A stretch of 64,000 nucleotides of DNA, from NCBI RefSeq assembly GCF_026130605.1, contig NZ_JANFAU010000003.1, forward strand, positions 124,001-188,000, written 5' to 3'. A model generated the notes under the pieces. It searched no databases. It was not told the DNA's origin and was given only the letters and a program-made list of their open reading frames with translations. The stretch is from Sphingomonas lycopersici. Lineage in GTDB: Bacteria; Pseudomonadota; Alphaproteobacteria; Sphingomonadales; Sphingomonadaceae. Of the stretch, positions 58,361-64,000 are shown one piece after another; position 1 is the stretch's first letter, and the number at the start of each line of letters is the position of its first letter. The translations under genes and the position numbers were made by a program.

Positions 58361-60154
58361 TCAATAGAAACGGATGTTGTCCACCTCGAACGTCATCGTC
58401 TGCCCCGGCCCGCGCGTGCCGCCGATTTCGACCTGGACGATATCGTCCCCGCTCCACGGCTTGTCGGCGCGGCCGCCCTCCTTCACCGGGGCGAAGGCGC
58501 TGAACGGCACCTCGACCGCCGCCCAGCCCGCGACCCCGTTGACCGATGCCGCCCAGCTTCCCGCGAGGCCATTCAGCCGCACGACGAACGCACCGGGCCC
58601 CTTGAGATCGAACCGGACCCCTTTGTAGCGCCGCACATCGACCGGCTGGACCGAACCGCGCGTCAGCGGCACCGCAAAGCCGGCGTAAGCGCGATCCTTC
58701 ACCGCCATTCGCGCGGCAAGCTGCAGCGCATGCCCGTCATCCCCGCGCGGAACGATCTGGGTGATCTCGACCGAGCGATCGATCCCGCCGTCGCCGGTTT
58801 CGAGCCGCAGCGTATCGAGCGCGCTGCGTCCGTCGGCGCGCTCGAAATCGTCAAGCAACGGCTCGATCTTGACCGGCGCCGGATATTTCGCCTGGTTCGC
58901 CGCAGGCAAGGCGGGCGCCCCGGAGCCGATCACCGGGCGGCCGTCGATCACCACCTGCGACACCTTGTAGATATCGCCGATCGTCTCCCACGGCTTGCCG
59001 TCGATCAGCACGAGATCGGCGCGCTTGCCGGGGGCGATCGTGCCGCGATCCGCGTCCTCGGCCATGATCCGCGCGCTCGTCGCGGTCGCCGCGACCAGGG
59101 CCTGCGACGGGGTGAGCCCGGCGCGGACCAGCAATTCCAGCTCATGCTGGGTCGAGGTGCCGTGCGGGGTCGACGGCATCCCGGCATCGGTGCCGACCCC
59201 GATCGGCACGCCCGCGTCGAACAACGCCTTCACATTGTGCAGCGCGTGGCCGAATTTGGCGACGCTCTGGCGATAGCGCGGATCGTCGGGCTTGGCCCCC
59301 GCCCCGCCCTTGTCGGGATCATAGACAGCCAGCGTCGGGATCATCGCCATCTTCGACGCGGCGATCGCCTTGACCTCCTCGGCGGTCAGGTCGCGATCCT
59401 GCAAGCCGTGCGCGAGCGAATCCACCCCGCCGCGCGCCGCGACCAGCCCGCGATCGGCGGTGACGGTGTGGGTCAGCACCTTCCACCCCGCCTTGTGCGC
59501 GGCATCGGTCAGCGCGGAAAGCGTCCAGCCGTCCATGCTGGTATTGTCGGGCGCCACGCCGTAGCGCCAGCCGTCGGTGAACGCCTTGATCAGATCGGGC
59601 TGATAGGGCTTGAGCTTCTCGACCGCGGCGCGCGCGGCATTGGGGGTATTGATCCAGATCGTCGTCGCCTGATCGCCCCAATCGGCGCCGTGGCCGCCCG
59701 GGGTGCTGATCCGCGCGGCGAAATTGACGTGCGGCGTGACCAGCGATTTCAGCCACTCGCGGCGCGGGGCATAGCTTTCGGGCTGTTCGTGGAAATCGTT
59801 GACCGTGGTGACGCCCGATTTGACATAGGCCGTCGCGATCTGCGGCGTCGTGTTGGGCTCGCCCGCCGGGGTCCAGTGCGTGTGGAGATCGAACAGCCCG
59901 GGGATCAGCGCCTTGCCGCGCGCGTCGATCACCTTGGCGCCGCGCGGCGCCTTGCCGTCCGGCGTCACCTCGACGATCCGGCCGTCGCGGATCACCACCG
60001 TCGCGACCCGCGGCGCGGCGCCGGTGCCGTCGAACACGGTCGCGCCGACGATCGCCAGCGGGCCGTCATCGGCGGCGGCAAGCGGCGCGGCGCCGAGCAT
60101 GCTCCCCGCGAGAAGCAGGCCGGCGGCGAGGCGGGGGAGGAGCGAGAGCGTCAT
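58361..60154 (-). CDS. Secreted amidohydrolase with C-terminal CIA30-like domain
   Basis: A 597-residue exported protein (signal cleaved after PLAAA). Residues 25-450 are an imidazolonepropionase-like amidohydrolase: metal ligands in LFDLHTHWTP, VLTHTVTADRGL, and GVGTDAGMPSTPHGTSTQHE. Residues 455-597 are a CIA30/NADH-ubiquinone-intermediate-associated-like beta-sandwich: FERADGRSALDTLRLETGDG ... YKGVRFDLKGPG ... QTMTFEVDNIRFY. Its ATG overlaps the metalloprotease stop by 4 bp. Cleavage of peptide-derived or cyclic amides in the periplasm is a fair guess. Confidence 0.88.
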   Translation of the reverse strand: MTLSLLPRLAAGLLLAGSMLGAAPLAAADDGPLAIVGATVFDGTGAAPRVATVVIRDGRIVEVTPDGKAPRGAKVIDARGKALIPGLFDLHTHWTPAGEPNTTPQIATAYVKSGVTTVNDFHEQPESYAPRREWLKSLVTPHVNFAARISTPGGHGADWGDQATTIWINTPNAARAAVEKLKPYQPDLIKAFTDGWRYGVAPDNTSMDGWTLSALTDAAHKAGWKVLTHTVTADRGLVAARGGVDSLAHGLQDRDLTAEEVKAIAASKMAMIPTLAVYDPDKGGAGAKPDDPRYRQSVAKFGHALHNVKALFDAGVPIGVGTDAGMPSTPHGTSTQHELELLVRAGLTPSQALVAATATSARIMAEDADRGTIAPGKRADLVLIDGKPWETIGDIYKVSQVVIDGRPVIGSGAPALPAANQAKYPAPVKIEPLLDDFERADGRSALDTLRLETGDGGIDRSVEITQIVPRGDDGHALQLAARMAVKDRAYAGFAVPLTRGSVQPVDVRRYKGVRFDLKGPGAFVVRLNGLAGSWAASVNGVAGWAAVEVPFSAFAPVKEGGRADKPWSGDDIVQVEIGGTRGPGQTMTFEVDNIRFY

Positions 60155-62604
60155 TGGTGCAGCGTCCTTGTCGGCACGGGTCCGGTCAGCCAATCGTCTT
60201 CGCCGATCGGCGCCCCGGGCGGGATTTCGGGCGGGGTCGCAACGGGCTCGGCCAGCGCGCGCAGCTCCGCCTGCGGGCCGGTGAGCATCGCGGCGAGATA
60301 GGCGCAAACATCGGTCTCGGTCGCATCGCCCGCGCAACTACGCAGCCGCTCGCCGAAGCGCATCGCCGCGCCGCGCACTACGCCGAGCGCGGTGGCGGAG
60401 AGATGCTTGTCCTGCATCACCGTCGCCAGCCGCACCGCATAACGCGCGCGGATCCGACGCCGCAGCTCCGCTTCGCGGCCGCGCGCCGCCGGGGCGAGCG
60501 CGGCGGAAAGCTTGTCGAGCATCTCGGCGAGCGACAATTGCCCGCTATCGACCCGCGCCTGCTCGACCAGCCGGTTGAGCCGTTCGGGCGCGAGCAGCGC
60601 CTCGAGCGTCTGGTCCGCCGCGGTTTCGGCGGCGCTGGGAAGGTCGAACGGCGCGGCGGTGTTAGAGGGGAACAGCTCGATCTCATATTGCGGATCGGGG
60701 GTTCCCGATTGCACCGAGGAGAGCTGCGCCAGCAACCGATCGGGCAGGTCGAGCAGCGCCGGATCGAGCGTACCGATCAGCGCGGTCAGCGCCGCGCGCT
60801 GCTTCGCCGCCGGAACGACCGACGCACGATCATGCCCGTCCCCCGCGACGGCATAGCGATAATCGACCCCCGCGATCAGCTTCGACACCGCGGTCACCTG
60901 ATAGCGGTGATAGAGATAGATCGGCACGATCATCCGCCGAAGATCGGCGGCGGGCGATCCCTTGGGCAGATTGTCCGGGCCGAGCCGCGCCAGCGCGATG
61001 CGACGCACCGCGAGGACATTGGCAAGCTCGGCCACCGCGTCGTCGCCATTGTCCCACATATTGCCATAAGGTTGCGCGTCGCCCACCCCGCGCGTGTCGC
61101 CGTCGCTGACATAGCGATAGCCGTCGTCCGCCGCCTTGCGCGCGAGCGCGTCGAGCCACGCCGCCTCGTTCGCGCCTTTCGGCGCTGCGCCGTACAGCCA
61201 GTTGATCGCGAACTTGTCCCACGCGCCGACGCCGGTGGCATAAGCATTCGAGAAATCGAGCTTCTCGCCGTTCACCCGGATCAGCGGCGCGGGATAATCC
61301 ATCACCGAGGCGCGCCCGGCATAGGTGCTTCCCGCGAAATTATGCGCAAGGCCGAGCGCATGCCCTACCTCATGCACCGCGAGCTGGCGCAGCCGCGCGC
61401 GGACCAGCTCGAGCGGATCGTCCGCCGCGCCGCTGCCCTCATGCGCCGCGCCGATCAGCCCGTCGAAGATCAGCCGGTCCTGCCACGCGCGCAGTGATCC
61501 GAGCTGCACCACCCCGCGCACGATCTCCCCGGTGCGCGGATCGACCACCGTCGTGCCCGTCGACCAGCCGCGCGTCGCGCGGTGGACCCAGGCGATGATA
61601 TTGTAGCGCGCATCCATCGGATTGGCGTCTTCGGGCAGAGTCTCGACGCGGAAGGCGTCGATATAGCCCGCCGCGTCGAACGCCTGCGCCCACCAGCGCG
61701 CGCCCTCGATCAACGCGGTGCGAATCGCCTCGGGCGCGGCACGGTCGACATAGAAAACGATCGGCTTGACGACGCGGCTGCGCGCCGCATTGGCGTCGGT
61801 CTTTTCGAGCCGGAAGCGCCGCACCAGTCGGCTGACAATCGGCTGATCGAGCGATGCGGCATAATCGTTGCGGATCACCTGCGCCGAGGTGCCGGTGCGC
61901 GGATCGAAGCCACGTGGGTGGAAATCGGCGTCGGGCAGCCGCACGAAGCTGTGGTGGATCGCCAGCGTCACCGCATGCGCATCGGGGACGATCCGCCCGA
62001 GCGCGCCGCCGGGATCGTCGCTCTGGAAGGTCAGCACCGCCTCGAATTCGGCATTGTCGGGGAAGGCAAGGCTTTGCCTGGGATCGACATAGCTCAGCGC
62101 CGGGGCGAGCTTATACGCCCCCGCCTTGCCGCGCTTGAGCCGCGCGGCAATGTCGACCGCATCGCGCAGCAGGAAGCCCGAGATATCGACCGAGACGCCG
62201 CCGTCGGGCAAGTCGGTCGCCTCCCCCGCCCAGACCACCGACGGCGCGAAGGACGCCGCCACCGCGCGTTCCTCCCCGGCATCGCCGGAGAGCGCGCGGA
62301 AGCGATTATTCTCGAATTCGGCGAGCACGCGCTTGCCGACGCGGCGGAAGACGATGACCTGCGTCTGCCCCAGCCCGGCGCGGTCGGCGCCGATCTCGGT
62401 CGCGCCGAGCCCGCCGGCGATCTGCGGGGTGTAGAGGTAGCGCCCGAGGATTCCGTCCGCGCCCGCCGCGGGAAGCCGGATCGTGATGCGTCCGCCCTCC
62501 CCCGCCGCGATCGCGAACAAGGGCGCATCCCCCGTTTTCGCGACCGCTGCCGCGGGCGCCAGCGCCACGGCAAGAACCAACGCTGCCGCCCCCCGTCTGA
62601 ACAT
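60151..62604 (-). CDS. Secreted zinc metalloprotease (DUF4953/DUF5117 type)
   Basis: An 817-residue exported metzincin-like protease. Signal peptide at the start (FRRGAAALVLAVALAPAAAVA). The middle contains the zinc site HEVGHALGLAHNFAG (H411, E412, H415, H421) followed by the Met-turn SVMDYP. The N-terminal DUF5117-like part has LDQPIVSRLVRRFRLEK. Cleaves peptides or proteins in the periplasm or at the surface. Start at 62604 shares one base with the receptor stop (TGATG); the first gene after the TonB receptor. Confidence 0.9.
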   Translation of the reverse strand: MFRRGAAALVLAVALAPAAAVAKTGDAPLFAIAAGEGGRITIRLPAAGADGILGRYLYTPQIAGGLGATEIGADRAGLGQTQVIVFRRVGKRVLAEFENNRFRALSGDAGEERAVAASFAPSVVWAGEATDLPDGGVSVDISGFLLRDAVDIAARLKRGKAGAYKLAPALSYVDPRQSLAFPDNAEFEAVLTFQSDDPGGALGRIVPDAHAVTLAIHHSFVRLPDADFHPRGFDPRTGTSAQVIRNDYAASLDQPIVSRLVRRFRLEKTDANAARSRVVKPIVFYVDRAAPEAIRTALIEGARWWAQAFDAAGYIDAFRVETLPEDANPMDARYNIIAWVHRATRGWSTGTTVVDPRTGEIVRGVVQLGSLRAWQDRLIFDGLIGAAHEGSGAADDPLELVRARLRQLAVHEVGHALGLAHNFAGSTYAGRASVMDYPAPLIRVNGEKLDFSNAYATGVGAWDKFAINWLYGAAPKGANEAAWLDALARKAADDGYRYVSDGDTRGVGDAQPYGNMWDNGDDAVAELANVLAVRRIALARLGPDNLPKGSPAADLRRMIVPIYLYHRYQVTAVSKLIAGVDYRYAVAGDGHDRASVVPAAKQRAALTALIGTLDPALLDLPDRLLAQLSSVQSGTPDPQYEIELFPSNTAAPFDLPSAAETAADQTLEALLAPERLNRLVEQARVDSGQLSLAEMLDKLSAALAPAARGREAELRRRIRARYAVRLATVMQDKHLSATALGVVRGAAMRFGERLRSCAGDATETDVCAYLAAMLTGPQAELRALAEPVATPPEIPPGAPIGEDDWLTGPVPTRTLHQ

Positions 62605-64000
62605 CAGAAACGATACCTCATGTTGGCGTACCAATAGCGCCGCATCGGCGTATAGAGCGTGCCCAGATAGCCGGTCGCCGCAAGCGGCGGGGCTTCATTG
62701 GTGATGTTGCGCGCGCCGATCCGGATGCTTGCGCCCTTGAGCGCGCCGGTGAAGCGATATTCGGCGTAAAGATTGGCGGTGAGCTGCCCGTCGACTACCC
62801 ACGGCGCGGAGGCGCTGTCGATGCTGTCGTCCTCGACGCTGCCGATATATTGGGTGAAGGCGCCGACCGAGACATTCTCCAGCGACCAGTTGAACGACGC
62901 CGACCATTTCCACGCCGGGCGCGAATTGAGCCGCAGCAGGCTGCCGCCGCCGGTGATCACCGTATCCTTGTTGATCTTCCCCGCCGCGCGCGCGGCCATC
63001 AGCGCGGCGATCCCCGGTGACGGATCCTGATAGAATTCGAACAGATGCGACACGTTCACCGCGACGTTGAAGTCGCCGATCCCGGTATCGCGGACCGAAT
63101 AGACCGCATTGAGATCCAGCCCGCGCACCGTTTGCGGCAACAGATTGACGTACTGGTCCTTGACGTAAAGCACTTGCCCGGCCGGCGCGAGCCCGGTCCC
63201 GGCGAAGGCGGCGAGATCGTCGGCGGTAGGCGCCGCACGCACCACGTTCGGGTTGGTCTCGCCCGACTGGCGCAGCAGATAATCGAGGATCAGCGCATTG
63301 CCTTCGCCGAAGATGCCGATCAGCCCGGTCTGCTTGACCCGCCAATAATCGGCGGTGAGCGTCAGATGGCCGAAGCGATCGGGGATCGGCGGCTCGACCA
63401 CCGCGCCGACCGACCAGGTGGTGGCGCGCTCGGGCTGGAGATCGGGGTTGCCCGAGCGGAGCGCGGTCACGTTCATCCGGCGCGGGCTGCCGGGCGCCGA
63501 GCAATCGGAGAATTTGGCGAACGCCCCGCGCCGAAAATCCGCCTCGCAGAAGGCATAGTCGGTGCGCGTGTTGGTGCGCGCGATGACCTGCGCATTGACC
63601 TGTTCGAGGTTCGGCGCGCGGAACGACTTCGCCCAGGATCCGCGCAGGCGGAAACCCTTCACCACATCCCATGAGCCCGCGACCTTCGGCACCGCGATAT
63701 CGCCGAAATCGCTGTAATTCTCGAAGCGGCCCGCGACCTGGAGATTGAGGCTGCGGACCAGCGGCACCGACATTTCGGGCGACACCACAGGCACCGCGAG
63801 CTCGCCATAGGCCGAGAATACCATACGCGCGCCGCGAGTATCCGGGTTCTTGCTCAGATTGGCGAAATCGCTGACCGCGGTCTTGGTATAGGGATCGATA
63901 TAGTCGATCGTCCCGTCGATCCGCGCGTCGCGATCGTCGAGCTGGGTTTCGCGCCGCGCCTCGATCCCCGAGGCGAAGCCGACGTCGCCGCCCGGCAGCG
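62604..64000 (-). CDS. TonB-dependent receptor (5' part off the right edge)
   Basis: The C-terminal 465 residues are present; the coding frame stays open through 64000. Barrel features: LPGGDVGFASGIEARRE near the edge, KGFRLRGSWAKSFRAPNLEQ, DLQPERATTWSVGAVVEPPI (typical large-barrel motif) and the aromatic end YWYANMRYRF. It resembles the oligopeptide/glycan receptor group with the SFRAPN motif. It leads the protease-amidohydrolase operon, so peptides or peptide-like polymers are a likely ligand. Confidence 0.92.
   Translation of the reverse strand, partial: LPGGDVGFASGIEARRETQLDDRDARIDGTIDYIDPYTKTAVSDFANLSKNPDTRGARMVFSAYGELAVPVVSPEMSVPLVRSLNLQVAGRFENYSDFGDIAVPKVAGSWDVVKGFRLRGSWAKSFRAPNLEQVNAQVIARTNTRTDYAFCEADFRRGAFAKFSDCSAPGSPRRMNVTALRSGNPDLQPERATTWSVGAVVEPPIPDRFGHLTLTADYWRVKQTGLIGIFGEGNALILDYLLRQSGETNPNVVRAAPTADDLAAFAGTGLAPAGQVLYVKDQYVNLLPQTVRGLDLNAVYSVRDTGIGDFNVAVNVSHLFEFYQDPSPGIAALMAARAAGKINKDTVITGGGSLLRLNSRPAWKWSASFNWSLENVSVGAFTQYIGSVEDDSIDSASAPWVVDGQLTANLYAEYRFTGALKGASIRIGARNITNEAPPLAATGYLGTLYTPMRRYWYANMRYRF

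Noticed and set aside
57989..60301. A 770-codon plus-strand frame over the amidohydrolase and SDR genes
   Set aside because: Same reason: a GC-driven shadow of the real minus-strand genes.

Overview
The window is GC-rich chromosomal DNA from an alphaproteobacterium, most likely a member of the Sphingomonadaceae. The signs are three TonB-dependent receptors sitting in catabolic operons, abundant acyl-CoA, DUF1254 and amidohydrolase genes, tight ATGA/TGATG gene overlaps, and short dispersed intergenic repeats of the kind known from sphingomonads. No rRNA, tRNA, transposase, integrase, phage or CRISPR signal was found. Both ends cut a gene: a sarcosine/dimethylglycine-dehydrogenase-like flavoprotein on the left and a TonB-dependent receptor on the right.

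Layout. 1-3.6 kb: partial flavoprotein, a secreted DUF1254 protein and a regulator with two TetR modules. 3.6-12.7 kb: a nine-gene minus-strand operon for a tryptophan-tryptophylquinone amine dehydrogenase (heavy chain, MauE, MauD, light chain, two c-type cytochromes) followed by a TonB receptor, an aldehyde dehydrogenase and an acyl-CoA synthetase. It reads as a route amine -> aldehyde -> acid -> acyl-CoA. Its promoter carries three 12-bp direct repeats with an exact 18-bp period and faces a divergent TetR gene. 12.8-16.2 kb: that regulator, a membrane methyltransferase, a winged-helix-like protein and a RES/Xre toxin-antitoxin pair. 16.2-18.7 kb: one large adenylation / carrier / membrane-acyltransferase protein. 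18.8-25.3 kb: NRDE protein, a membrane-anchored unknown, a carotenoid-hydratase-like/phosphotransferase pair, DUF3147, and an ArsR-SRPBCC-GST operon.

25.3-32 kb: six minus-strand genes (fatty-acyl ligase, acyl-CoA dehydrogenase A, MaoC-DUF35, acyl-CoA dehydrogenase B, MaoC, thiolase-like lyase) with nearly the content and order of the actinobacterial igr steroid side-chain operon. One dehydrogenase has lost the catalytic Glu, as expected of a heteromeric ChsE1-ChsE2-type enzyme. 32.2-34.4 kb: phytanoyl-CoA-dioxygenase-like enzyme, divergent LysR, and an NTF2-like protein. 34.6-38.3 kb: four-gene operon of D-aminoacylase-like amidohydrolase, two small unknown proteins and a Coq4-like protein, with a divergent TetR. 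38.4-43.5 kb: AraC/NTF2-like pair, SDR-AKR operon with divergent AraC, and a 58-residue small gene. 43.5-46.6 kb: META-domain lipoprotein-like protein, VOC protein, acid phosphatase/phospholipase C.

46.9-49.5 kb: cobO under a cobalamin riboswitch, and a fused ABC exporter. 49.5-54.9 kb: TonB receptor with a 450-bp leader region, iron-dependent alcohol dehydrogenase, prolyl aminopeptidase. 54.9-56.7 kb: hipBA preceded by a perfect 21-bp inverted repeat. 56.7-57.5 kb: two small membrane proteins behind an EcfG-like stress promoter. 57.5-64 kb: SDR, then a TonB receptor / zinc metalloprotease / amidohydrolase operon. Start sites were chosen from overlaps and ribosome-binding sites; functions rest on motifs read by eye, with no database search.
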